Source: a virus. From it: 41,544 nt of DNA. The stretch is taken from the IMG/VR virus record IMGVR_UViG_3300031576_000737, positions 1 through 41,544 of that record; one strand, written 5' to 3'. The position numbers and the translations under genes were made by a program. The notes beneath the pieces were generated by a model. It searched no databases, was not told the DNA's origin, and was given only the letters and a program-made list of their open reading frames with translations. Below are positions 22,414-30,488 of the stretch, piece after piece. How positions within the stretch are numbered: the first letter of the stretch is position 1; every line of letters starts with the position of its first letter.

Positions 22414-23094
22414 GTGGCGAAGGCGGGATCTCGAAGCGATGGTGAACTCGACGCGCTCGAAGCGGTAGACGTCACGCCCCAAGAGGCTGCGCTCGCCGAG
22501 CGCGTTCTCCGCACCGAGGGGTGGCCGCGCACGACCGGCGGGCCCGACCGCCCCATGTCTCCCGGAGTAGTCGAGGACGTCGTGGCGCGAGTCGGTTCGA
22601 TGCTCGCGCGCGGCTGGGACGCCCCGGTCATTCGGCGCACGCTCAAAATCAGCCGCCGCCAGTACGACCGAGCGATGCGGGAGCTACTCACGTCCTCCGG
22701 CGACCGGCAGACGGTGTTCGCGAAATTCAAGGCGGCCAACGCTTCTCACCTGAGGCAGCTCGCGGCCGTTCGAACGCGCGCGCTTGCTATGTCGCCGCCG
22801 GCGCTCATGGCGGCGATTCGTGCGACGCTCGCGATGAAGGAAGTGTCGGTGGCCATCATCGTCGCGGGGCAGTCGTTCGGCTACTACCGCAGCGTGCAGC
22901 CCGAGGCGCGGGCGACGCTCGACGACCAGGACTCGCGCCGTGAGCTCCCGAACCTTGAGCGGAGCGAGGGGGCCGGGGCAATGGACGAACTCTCCGACAT
23001 GCTCGAGGAATGGCAGGAACGAGACGACCCGGTGAGCGAGGATCCGGAGACGGGTGTGCTCACGGTGCTCGTCGAAGGGGATACGAAGACATGA
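22414..23094 (+). CDS. Putative small terminase subunit or terminase-region protein
   Basis: A 226-residue protein from GTG 22414, with six G as ribosome-binding site (TTG 22402 is an alternative). It contains an HTH-like block (GWDAPVIRRTLKISRRQYDR), a helical middle and an acidic C-terminus (DELSDMLEEWQERDD). An N-terminal DNA-binding part, helical centre and acidic tail just upstream of the large terminase fit a small terminase. No sequence signature settles it. Confidence 0.5.
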   Translation: MAKAGSRSDGELDALEAVDVTPQEAALAERVLRTEGWPRTTGGPDRPMSPGVVEDVVARVGSMLARGWDAPVIRRTLKISRRQYDRAMRELLTSSGDRQTVFAKFKAANASHLRQLAAVRTRALAMSPPALMAAIRATLAMKEVSVAIIVAGQSFGYYRSVQPEARATLDDQDSRRELPNLERSEGAGAMDELSDMLEEWQERDDPVSEDPETGVLTVLVEGDTKT

Positions 23095-23426
23095 GCGAGA
23101 ACGAAGAACCGAAACAGACGCTGGTGGACGGTAGCTCCGTGACGCCCGATCACCGAGAGATAGACCCGGTGACGGGGATGCAGAAAGCGTACGTCGCGTT
23201 GTCGGCGGAGAAACGTGGGAAGGGGTTTGTGCGACCGGTGCGGCGGACCTATCGGCACGCGAAGTGCGGTGGCTCTACGACGATGGCGCTCGCGATCGCT
23301 GAGACGTACGCGACCGATGTGAACTACTATTCCGCGACGTACTGTGCGACGTGCCGCGGCCACTTCCCGGTTGGACCCGACGGCGAGTTCACGTGGGACG
23401 GCTCGAGCGAAAAAGTCGGGACGTGA
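23091..23426 (+). CDS. Zinc-ribbon protein of the terminase region
   Basis: A 111-residue protein overlapping its neighbours by ATGA and GTGA. It has RTYRHAKCGGSTTMALAIAET, then YYSATYCATCRGHFPV and ending WDGSSEKVGT. The CGG...CxxC pattern is a zinc ribbon. Similar small proteins often sit beside phage terminases, with no established function. Confidence 0.65.
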   Translation: MSENEEPKQTLVDGSSVTPDHREIDPVTGMQKAYVALSAEKRGKGFVRPVRRTYRHAKCGGSTTMALAIAETYATDVNYYSATYCATCRGHFPVGPDGEFTWDGSSEKVGT

Positions 23427-25153
23427 CCGACGCCGTCGCCGCAGCAACCGCCCGCCTCGAGGCCGTCCGCACGGGGGGCCGCCCCGAGCATCGGCGCGAC
23501 GAACGGGCAAGGCGCCGGGCCACACGAGCGGCGAGCCGCCACAAGACCTACGAGATGCCGCGACCGCTCCCGCCGGACCGGCGCCGGCGCGTGTGGTCAC
23601 GAGCCGACGTCGCCCTCGTAGCGCGCCGTCGGCCCCGCTGGCGCGAGGATGCGCTCGGCTTCTACCGCTTCGCGCTCGACGTACTGCCGGGCATGGCCTT
23701 TACGTCGGAGCAGCAGGACGTGATGGCGAGCGTTGCCGGCATGCGCTTCCGTCCGCTCGTAAACGGTGCGCGGAAGTACGGCACGGCGGTGAAGTCGGGC
23801 CGCGGCACGGGCAAGACCGTCGTGGCCGCGCTCGCTATCCTCTGGAAGCTGATGGCCTTCACCGACTCGCTCGTCCTCGGCACGGGTCCGAAGGAGCGGC
23901 AGGTGTTCGATATCCTTTGGACCAAGTGCAAGCTGTTCATAGACTCGAGCTACGTGCTGCGCGGCTTCCTCGACTGGACGGCCAGCAGGATCGGGCTCTA
24001 CGGCCAGAGCCCCGAGTGGCAGGCCATCGCACGCGTGGCCCAGCGCCCCGAGTTCATCCACGGGCTTCACCGTCCCAATTTCCTCGTCGTCGTAGAGGAG
24101 GGCAGCGGCGTCGAAGACCCCATTTTCGACGCCATCGCGACGGGCTTCACCGAGTCCGACAACTTCATCCTGGCCAACAGCAACCCGACGCAGCCGAACG
24201 GCTGGTTCTACGACGCGCACAACTCGAAGCGGAAACTCTGGGACGCCTACCACATGAGCGTCAGGAACTCGCCGCTCGTCGATCTCGCGAGCATTCTGAG
24301 AACGGAGCTCGCCAAGGGCAGGAACTCCCCGGAGGTCATCGTTCATATCGACGGGGACTTCCCGCCGCAGTCCGAGTGGGCCCTCGTCTCCACCGACTGG
24401 CTGAACGCCTGCGAGGAGCGAGCGCCCTATTACGACGGCGCCGGTGACATTCGCATCGGCATCGACCCGGCGCGCGGCGGTGCCGACCGAACGGCGGTGC
24501 AGTTCCGCTCGGGCTCCGACATGATCACGGCCGACGCCTGGCAGGGGTTGAACGGCCCCGAGGTCGCGCGCAAAGTCCTGGAGCTCGCCGTGCGCGTGAT
24601 TGCCGAGGAGCAGCGCTCGCTCGAGGAGTTGGCGGAGGCGCGACGCGTACGCCTCCGGGCCGTCGGTCAGGACGCCGCGGCGGCACGCGTGAAGGCGCCG
24701 CGCGCCATTGTCACCGCAATCAACGTGGACGAAATCGGCGTTGGCGCGAGCGTCGTCGATGCGCTCTTCGAGGAGCAGGCGAAGGCCATGGAGGAGAAGG
24801 GGCGGCACCCAAACCACCCGTGGCTCGACTGCGGCATCATTCCGGTGAACGTGTCCGAGGCGGCCGTGGACAGCGACCGCTACGCAACACTTAGAGACGA
24901 GGTGTGGGACATGGCGCGCGACCGGTTCCGCGACGGGCACGTTGCGATGCGCCCCGGCTACCCACGCGCTACGTGGGGCGAGTTGCGGGACGAGCTCCGG
25001 CCGATTGAGTACAAGTATCCGCGCGGACGTTTCAAGGCCGAGGACAAGGACGCGATGCGGAAGAAGATAGGACGGAGCCCCGACCACGGCGACGCACTGA
25101 ACCTTGCGTACTACGACGAGGGCGTGGGCTTTGGGGCGATGGCGGCGGCGTGA
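23423..25153 (+). CDS. terL: Terminase large subunit
   Basis: A 576-residue packaging motor. The N-terminal ATPase has Walker A KSGRGTGKT at about 124-132 and Walker B FLVVVEEGSG at about 219-228. A coupling motif follows near NFILANSNPTQP. The C-terminal RNase H-like nuclease has the first Asp in IGIDPARGGADRTAV (about 346), the second in NVDEIGVG (about 433) and the third in SPDHGDALNLAYY (about 552). The first 70 residues are Arg-rich. GTG 23423 overlaps the previous stop. It cuts the concatemer and pumps DNA into the prohead through the portal encoded at 30489. Confidence 0.93.
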   Translation: MTDAVAAATARLEAVRTGGRPEHRRDERARRRATRAASRHKTYEMPRPLPPDRRRRVWSRADVALVARRRPRWREDALGFYRFALDVLPGMAFTSEQQDVMASVAGMRFRPLVNGARKYGTAVKSGRGTGKTVVAALAILWKLMAFTDSLVLGTGPKERQVFDILWTKCKLFIDSSYVLRGFLDWTASRIGLYGQSPEWQAIARVAQRPEFIHGLHRPNFLVVVEEGSGVEDPIFDAIATGFTESDNFILANSNPTQPNGWFYDAHNSKRKLWDAYHMSVRNSPLVDLASILRTELAKGRNSPEVIVHIDGDFPPQSEWALVSTDWLNACEERAPYYDGAGDIRIGIDPARGGADRTAVQFRSGSDMITADAWQGLNGPEVARKVLELAVRVIAEEQRSLEELAEARRVRLRAVGQDAAAARVKAPRAIVTAINVDEIGVGASVVDALFEEQAKAMEEKGRHPNHPWLDCGIIPVNVSEAAVDSDRYATLRDEVWDMARDRFRDGHVAMRPGYPRATWGELRDELRPIEYKYPRGRFKAEDKDAMRKKIGRSPDHGDALNLAYYDEGVGFGAMAAA

Positions 25154-26592
25154 GTGGAGCCCCCATTCGAAGGGTGCCGGGCCTCCTCGACATGCTCACG
25201 GCGCTCGAGGAGAAGCGCGCGGGCATCGAACGGGAGATCGAGGCGTGGCAATCGCTCGCCACCATCGCCAAGCTCACCGAAGAATTGGCGGAGCGATTCA
25301 GGGCAGGGGGCACGCCGCTCCCGGCGCCTCTCGTCCGGATGCTCGATGCGATCGCCGACAACGGGCCGTGTGCCAGTGAAACGGGCACGCCGCTGAGTGA
25401 ATCAACCACGGCGACAAAGGCGCCCGAAAAATCAACCGAGCCGTCTGGGGCAAGCGGATGCGAAAAGGCGTCCGTTCTGTCAAGCGAGCCGGCGCCGTGG
25501 ACGACGCTCACGTGCCGGACGCGCGAGACGCGCAAAGCGATACGTGGGCACGAGCTTTGCGTCGTGTGCCATCGGGCGGCGCTCGCCAAGCTGAAGGCTA
25601 CACCGCCTGACGGTGGCTCCTATGCGGGCCTGTCGCTCGCCGAAGCCGTCCACGCGTGCCTGAAGAAGCACGACGGTGCGATGGCCGCCTACAAGATAGA
25701 GGGCAAACTGACGGCTGCCGGCTACGCTCCGCCGCTCTCTCACGGCTCGCTCTACGACGCCGTGCTGTGCACGCTCGACGGACCGGAATTTGTGAAGACC
25801 ACGGGTGGCTATGGGCTCCGCGCCTGGTTTCCCGAGCTCGACGACCCCGTCGGGGAGGAGGCCACGGCTTGCGGGGATGAACCTGCGAAAACGGCAACAG
25901 GACCCATTCGGCAAACTGAGCCGGAATGCTTGACACCCGAGCCGCGCAAGACGGCGCCAGCACCCGACAGAAAGGCCAGCCGCTTCGACCGTCTCGACGT
26001 GCCGGATGCCGTCCGACGGTTCCTCCAGGACAAGGGGGTGCCAGCCCGTTGCGACGAAGTGCTGGAAGCGCTCCGGCTTGACGGCTACCGACCGGACATG
26101 AAGCGCGACCGGCTACGCTCGCTCGTGCTATCGGCGATGCTCGGGACCGGCTTCGTCTCGAGCCCCGACGGCGTTGGGCTCCGGGAGTGGGCGCCGACCG
26201 AAAGGGCGAGCGAGCCCGACGAGGATGTGGTAGAAGACGACGGACCGACCGAAGCCGAAGTCGCCGACGTCGAAATCGTCGGTCTGAAGAACGGCGCTGT
26301 CATATGCCCGCGAGTGCCGCGCCAGAAGCTTGAGCCGTTTGAACCCGTGCGCGCGCGCCGGCACGATCCCGACGAGGACTCGCCGAACCTCTCCGGAGCA
26401 CGACGGCTCGCGGAGGCACAGGGTCGGGCCGACCGCCCCCGGACGCATGCCGAGGTGATGGCGGAGGCGTCGCGTAAGTACGCCGAGACGAATCGCCACG
26501 CGCCACCCGCACGCCGGGACGGGGGCCAGCGCATAGAAGCGCCCGCGCCGCCCGAGGCCCCGATGCGTGCGGGCATCACGGTCCAGGACTGA
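25150..26592 (+). CDS. DNA-binding protein with two HARE-like winged helices
   Basis: A 480-residue protein overlapping the terminase stop. The N-terminal coiled coil (EEKRAGIEREIEAWQ) is followed by a Cys pair (GHELCVVCH). There are two similar winged-helix blocks. The first, at about 157-228, has LSLAEAVHACLKKHDGAMAA, then EGKLTAAGY, then GYGLRAWFPE. The second, at about 277-350, has VPDAVRRFLQDKGVPARCDE, then LRLDGY, then GVGLREWAP. The pattern resembles HARE-HTH/HB1 domains, which have been proposed to read modified DNA; the match is by eye. The C-terminus is acidic, then basic and disordered. Confidence 0.55.
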   Translation: MSGAPIRRVPGLLDMLTALEEKRAGIEREIEAWQSLATIAKLTEELAERFRAGGTPLPAPLVRMLDAIADNGPCASETGTPLSESTTATKAPEKSTEPSGASGCEKASVLSSEPAPWTTLTCRTRETRKAIRGHELCVVCHRAALAKLKATPPDGGSYAGLSLAEAVHACLKKHDGAMAAYKIEGKLTAAGYAPPLSHGSLYDAVLCTLDGPEFVKTTGGYGLRAWFPELDDPVGEEATACGDEPAKTATGPIRQTEPECLTPEPRKTAPAPDRKASRFDRLDVPDAVRRFLQDKGVPARCDEVLEALRLDGYRPDMKRDRLRSLVLSAMLGTGFVSSPDGVGLREWAPTERASEPDEDVVEDDGPTEAEVADVEIVGLKNGAVICPRVPRQKLEPFEPVRARRHDPDEDSPNLSGARRLAEAQGRADRPRTHAEVMAEASRKYAETNRHAPPARRDGGQRIEAPAPPEAPMRAGITVQD

Positions 26593-26607
26593 CGCACGGG
26601 GGCGGGG

Positions 26608-26645
26608 CGTTTTTTCTTGACAGCTTTGCGCAGGTCGGGCAGGGT
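26608..26645 (+). promoter_or_regulatory. Phage promoter, copy 6 of 7
   Basis: The 14-mer with -35 TTGACA (26617-26622), a 17-base spacer and a weak -10 CAGGGT (26640-26645). The tRNA begins at 26655, ten bases on. No other copy follows until 35919, so this promoter may drive the tRNA and the entire head operon. Confidence 0.7.
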
Positions 26646-26654
26646 GGCCCGGGT

Positions 26655-26727
26655 GCCAGCGTAGCTCAGACGGTAGAGCGGCGGTTTCGTAAATCGCGGG
26701 TCGTCGGTTCGACTCCGGCCGTTGGCT
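26655..26727 (+). tRNA. tRNA-Thr (anticodon CGT)
   Basis: All four arms can be drawn. Acceptor GCCAGCG pairs with CGTTGGC (one G-U). The D arm is GCTC/GAGC. The anticodon stem is GCGGT/ATCGC with loop TTCGTAA. The T arm is GTCGG/CCGGC with loop TTCGACT. The discriminator base is T and no CCA is encoded. The anticodon CGT reads ACG, a codon used heavily in these genes. It is placed at the 5' end of the transcript from promoter copy 6. Confidence 0.9.
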
Positions 26728-26751
26728 TAGTCTGGCCAAAGGGCAAACGGG

Positions 26752-28059
26752 ATGGAAGGTTGGAAAGTCCTCGGGGCGATTTTCATCGGCGGTATCGCGG
26801 GATGCGTCGCGGGCGCGGCGATACTGTTGGCCGGCCTTCTAGGGCGTCGGTCTACACGGCCACGGGTGCACGTTACAAACGGCTACCCGGTAGAACCGAC
26901 CGACGTCGCGGGCGACCCGCCGCAACGTGGCAGCGGCGCCGTGCGGCCAATACTCGACGCGCGAACGTCGCCGTTCGCCGCACCGGCGCTCGAGGATTTC
27001 GCGCGCAACTGGGACGCGGGCGCGGCATGGCGCGAGTCAAAACGCTATGAGCGGCTGAACCCGCCGGTGAACTGGCCGTCGCCGGATAAGTCCTTGGCGA
27101 GCTTCGCGGAAGCGTGGCACGAGTTGGCGGTGCTCGGCGTGCCCGTGGTCGTGGCAGACGGCGGGAAGGAACGCGCGGCGACGCTGGCCGAGCGGATCCG
27201 GTCGTATGCGAAGCACGCGAAGCGCAAGGCGCGATGGCACGCGAACTTTCAGAAGCGCGTCGCGCTGTTGTGCGACGCGTGTGGCGCACCGCCGGAGGGT
27301 TCGTTGTTCGAGCGCGTTGAGTTCCTCGCGAAGGCATACGGGAGCAGGCGACTTGACGACAGCGAGTTGGAGATCGTGATCGGCGCAATCGAGCGCGCGC
27401 TTCGCTCCGGTGGCGTGCCGGAAGGCGTGGGCCTCGTGGACCGTGTGAAGCTCGCGGCGGAAGCATATCGGAACGCCGCGTCTGTCGTCGCCTGCGTCCC
27501 GGGCCCGGTGACCGATCCGTACCGCGGGGTGTTGAGACCGAACGCCGACGGCACGGTGGACTTCGACAGCGTGACGCCAGCAATGCGCGAAAGCCTGGTG
27601 CGGGACGTCAGGGACGCAATTGCGAACGCCATCAGCCGGGAACTTGTCGATGGAGGCGCCGCGCGCATGAAGGCCGCGCCGTTCAAGTCGGCGACGGACT
27701 GGATGAACGGCGAGTGGAACCGCACGGAGCCGGTCAACGAAGCGTACGAGGTAACGGGGCGGCGAGCCCCGACGGTGGTGGGGCCGCTCAAGACGTTCGT
27801 CCCGATCACGTGCCTGTGCCCGGCGTGCAATGCAAGACTGACGGTGTCGGCGACGGCGCGCGGGATGCGATCGCCGCTCACGTTCCGCGTCGTGTGCCCG
27901 GAGTGCCAACGCGGCCTATGGTTCAAGGCGGAGTCGTTCCGGGTGGGCGACGTTCAGCGTGGGGGAAACGATGAAGCGAAAGACAACGTCACGAAAGACG
28001 CAACCGACGGCAAAGCGAAAGAAGAAGCGTACGGGGTCGGCAGCGAAACGATTGAGTGA
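26752..28059 (+). CDS. Membrane-anchored protein with C-terminal zinc ribbon
   Basis: A 435-residue protein from ATG 26752. It has an N-terminal membrane span (VLGAIFIGGIAGCVAGAAIL), then a long helical and mixed region with an isolated CDACG near 172. A zinc ribbon near 353-390 follows (ITCLCPACNARLTVSA, then VVCPECQRGLWF). The tail is Lys/Asp-rich. The pairing of a membrane anchor with a zinc ribbon at the far end is unusual. Function unknown. It overlaps the next gene by 89 bases. Confidence 0.6.
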   Translation: MEGWKVLGAIFIGGIAGCVAGAAILLAGLLGRRSTRPRVHVTNGYPVEPTDVAGDPPQRGSGAVRPILDARTSPFAAPALEDFARNWDAGAAWRESKRYERLNPPVNWPSPDKSLASFAEAWHELAVLGVPVVVADGGKERAATLAERIRSYAKHAKRKARWHANFQKRVALLCDACGAPPEGSLFERVEFLAKAYGSRRLDDSELEIVIGAIERALRSGGVPEGVGLVDRVKLAAEAYRNAASVVACVPGPVTDPYRGVLRPNADGTVDFDSVTPAMRESLVRDVRDAIANAISRELVDGGAARMKAAPFKSATDWMNGEWNRTEPVNEAYEVTGRRAPTVVGPLKTFVPITCLCPACNARLTVSATARGMRSPLTFRVVCPECQRGLWFKAESFRVGDVQRGGNDEAKDNVTKDATDGKAKEEAYGVGSETIE

Positions 28060-29032
28060 GGCGACGTGGCCAGAGTCGCCGTCCTTCGTCTATCTGCCGA
28101 TCGCACGCGGCCTAGTGCAGGCAGTCAGCCGGCTGCTGAAGCAGGCGCTCGAGCTGTACGTAGGCGGCGAGACAGGCGACGCGCAAACGCTGTTCGATGA
28201 TCTCCGGCACTACGAAAGGTTCGAGGCCGACGTGGCTCGCATCCTCGACGCCATGAACGTGCCGGTGGCGAGTGTAGGCGAGGCATCAATGCCGATTAGC
28301 GTCGTGCTTCTGCATCGGCTCCAATGGCTGCGGGACGATCGCACGGAGCATCCGGCGCACGAGAGGCTCGACAAGCTCGGCATACCTCGCGAGGAGTTCG
28401 GCTACCGGCTGTCGCTTCGTGATAGGTGCGGTAAGGTCACCGACCGGCTCGCGAAGGCGGAAGAGGTGGCGCGACTTGCCCAGGTGGATGCCGCCTGTGC
28501 GCGGCAGGATGCAAGCCCCGAGGAGAAGGCCGACCTTGAACGGCTCAGGCTCCTGAACCGCTGGTACCTCGCCGCCCTGGAAGCAGCCGGCGCGCCAGGG
28601 GGGTCGCAAGTCCTCGACGGAATCCAGTGGCTTGCGGCCAAGGCCGAGCACTTCCGGCTCTGCGACGAGCAGCTGCGGGCCGCGTTTGAGGTGCTGGAGA
28701 CGTACTTCGACAAAAAGGGGATCCGGCCGGGGTACGAGCTTAGCTCGCGCGTGAGTTGGTGTATCGACGAGCTCGAGCGGCTGCGAAAGCCCGACCCATG
28801 GATCGCGGAAAAGGGGCGGGAGTTCCTAGACCTGACCGGCGCCAACGAGCGACTGAACGTCGAGCTGCAGGACGCGCGGCAGGAGGCCGAGCGCTTGCTG
28901 CTTAGGATTGCTCCGGAGGCCGTACCGCTCCCGTCACTGGCCGGCGTGCTGTCGCAGATCCAAAACTGGAGTATCGGGGTCATGGCGTCGCGGCCGCCGA
29001 CCCGGGCGACGGTGTGCAGTCCTTCGTCGTGA
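27971..29032 (+). CDS. Large helical phage protein of unknown function
   Basis: A 353-residue protein from ATG 27971 after GGGGGAAACG. A Lys/Arg-rich N-terminal 30 residues (MKRKTTSRKTQPTAKRKKKR) is followed by a nearly all-helical acidic/basic body (ELYVGGETGDAQTLFDDLRH, then RLNVELQDARQEAERLLLRI). No domain recognised. The basic start could bind DNA or RNA. It ends in a GTGA overlap with a 27-residue ORF. Confidence 0.6.
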   Translation: MKRKTTSRKTQPTAKRKKKRTGSAAKRLSEATWPESPSFVYLPIARGLVQAVSRLLKQALELYVGGETGDAQTLFDDLRHYERFEADVARILDAMNVPVASVGEASMPISVVLLHRLQWLRDDRTEHPAHERLDKLGIPREEFGYRLSLRDRCGKVTDRLAKAEEVARLAQVDAACARQDASPEEKADLERLRLLNRWYLAALEAAGAPGGSQVLDGIQWLAAKAEHFRLCDEQLRAAFEVLETYFDKKGIRPGYELSSRVSWCIDELERLRKPDPWIAEKGREFLDLTGANERLNVELQDARQEAERLLLRIAPEAVPLPSLAGVLSQIQNWSIGVMASRPPTRATVCSPSS

Positions 29033-29112
29033 CGTTCCCGCGCGTGCAGGTGATGCCCGTCGAGGTGACGCGCGAACTCGACGACGACGAGTTCACGATC
29101 CACATGCTATGA
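29029..29112 (+). CDS. Short coupled ORF (27 aa)
   Basis: GTG 29029 overlaps the previous TGA and its own TGA overlaps the next ATG (ATGA). The product (TFPRVQVMPVEVTRELDDDE then FTIHML) is well balanced and not hydrophobic. The double overlap is the same style as neighbouring genes and argues that it is translated. Function unknown. Confidence 0.5.
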   Translation: MTFPRVQVMPVEVTRELDDDEFTIHML

Positions 29113-29906
29113 GCGAGCACGTCGAATCCGCGAGGGCGCGTTGCGCCCGTGCCGTCGCGTTCGACGTCGTGCGCTTCGCGGGGCCCGCCGGCTCACGGCT
29201 CGGCCGCCGGCGCACGACGATGGAGGCGGCGATGATGCTCGCCTCTGGCAGTATCCGCGAGGCCGCTACGGGGCCTGTCATCGTCGAGGCCGGGACCATA
29301 CGGACCGCCGGCAACTGGGACGGCGACGGCCAGAGCACGGTCGTGTGGGGCCGCTGGGTGCAAAGGATCGGCGGTGGCTGCGTCTACTCATTCGACCCCG
29401 ATCCCGCCGCGATCGCGCAGGCGCAGATGGCGCTTGACCAGGGAAAGATTCACCACCGAACGTTCACCCACGGGCTGGAAGCCGCCGACGCCTTCCGCGC
29501 CGCCACTCCCGGCCGTCCGCTCGAGGTGGCACTCGTCTGCGCGCCGGCCGAGGACGCCGAGCGCGGCATTCCCGACCTCGGCTGCTCCGTCATCAACCTC
29601 CTCTACTTGGACGCTGGCGACCTCGTAGGCGGCGAGCTCGACATGGCCGCTCGTCTCAACCGCGAGATATTTCTCACCGCCCGCGAGTCCGTCGAAGCTG
29701 CCGGCACATACGGCACCGTGCTCATTGACGACGTGAACTGGAAGGCCACCGAGACGCGCGGCAAGGGGCGCTACGTGTTCGAGGAAATGGCGGCGCGCGG
29801 CTGGCACCGGTACAAGATGGCGCCGGGCTACGACTATCAGGGGCTCGCCACCGTGGGCGCGCCCGATATAGACCCCGGCGCGATGTGGGGCGTGCCGCTG
29901 GCTTAG
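29109..29906 (+). CDS. SAM-dependent methyltransferase-like protein
   Basis: A 265-residue protein from ATG 29109. The pattern VIVEAGTIRTAGNWDGDGQS, then GGCVYSFDPDPAAI, then LLYLDAGD, then GTYGTVLIDDVNW is that of Methyltransf_24-like Rossmann enzymes, with an SAM-binding loop, an acidic ribose contact and a metal-binding LDAGD/DD pair. The gene is in the head operon, where a glycan or small-molecule methyltransferase would be unexpected. It could alter capsid or surface groups. Substrate unknown. Confidence 0.55.
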   Translation: MSEHVESARARCARAVAFDVVRFAGPAGSRLGRRRTTMEAAMMLASGSIREAATGPVIVEAGTIRTAGNWDGDGQSTVVWGRWVQRIGGGCVYSFDPDPAAIAQAQMALDQGKIHHRTFTHGLEAADAFRAATPGRPLEVALVCAPAEDAERGIPDLGCSVINLLYLDAGDLVGGELDMAARLNREIFLTARESVEAAGTYGTVLIDDVNWKATETRGKGRYVFEEMAARGWHRYKMAPGYDYQGLATVGAPDIDPGAMWGVPLA

Positions 29907-29929
29907 CGGGAGCGACGTGCCTGGCGCCT

Positions 29930-30439
29930 ATGAAGCCGCGCCGGAAACCACGCGTCATCGCTGGCACCGAGCTCTGGCTATGCCCGACTTGCGTGCGGTG
30001 GCTACCGAGGGCGTCCTACTACTCGAAGCGCAACTCGTGGAACGGAATCGGCGGGCAATGCCGGCGTTGCCATGTCGCTGGCGCGAGTCGGACGCGCGAT
30101 CCGGACAAGGCGCGACGGGTCAATCGGGAATCGATGGCGCGGCGCCGAGCGGCGAACCTGGATGAAGCCCGGGAGCGCGCACGGCTCTATACCCAAGGAC
30201 TGCCGTGGACGATCCAGCGTGAGGCGCGCTATCAACTGAACCTCGCGGTGGCGCGTGGCGAGATCTCGCGACCCTCGGAATGCAGTGACTGCGGCTGCGA
30301 CGGCCTCATCCACGGCCACCACGACGACTACCGCCAGCCGCTTGTCGTCGTATGGCTCTGCCCGCTCTGCCACGCGACGCGCCATCGACACGAGCGTGTG
30401 GCGCCCCGCCCAGCCGCCAGCGTGAAGCCCACCGACTGA
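29930..30439 (+). CDS. HNH-type endonuclease, terminase-associated
   Basis: A 169-residue protein from ATG 29930. An N-terminal four-Cys module (LWLCPTCVRWLPRASYYSKR, then CRRCHVAG) precedes a basic helix. The C-terminal HNH-like region has SECSDCGCDGLIHGHHDDY, then WLCPLCHATRHRHE. The Cys pairs hold structural zinc and the HGHHDDY and final His residues form the active site. HNH proteins near portal and terminase genes of HK97-type phages support cos cleavage. The N-terminal module recalls the protein at 8147. Confidence 0.75.
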   Translation: MKPRRKPRVIAGTELWLCPTCVRWLPRASYYSKRNSWNGIGGQCRRCHVAGASRTRDPDKARRVNRESMARRRAANLDEARERARLYTQGLPWTIQREARYQLNLAVARGEISRPSECSDCGCDGLIHGHHDDYRQPLVVVWLCPLCHATRHRHERVAPRPAASVKPTD

Positions 30440-30488
30440 CGACGTACAATCCACGGCAGGGCCGGCGCTCGAGGCGTAGCGGTGCGGG

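Noticed and set aside
23597-25087. A - strand ORF of nearly 500 codons opposite the terminase
   Set aside because: Long antisense frames arise in GC-rich coding sequence; its composition mirrors the terminase codons and no domain is seen. The same holds for 30612-31946 and 34400-35965.
26655-26727. tRNA gene as an attachment site
   Set aside because: No integrase gene and no partial duplicate of the tRNA 3' end are visible in the window; its own phage promoter suggests a phage-borne tRNA.
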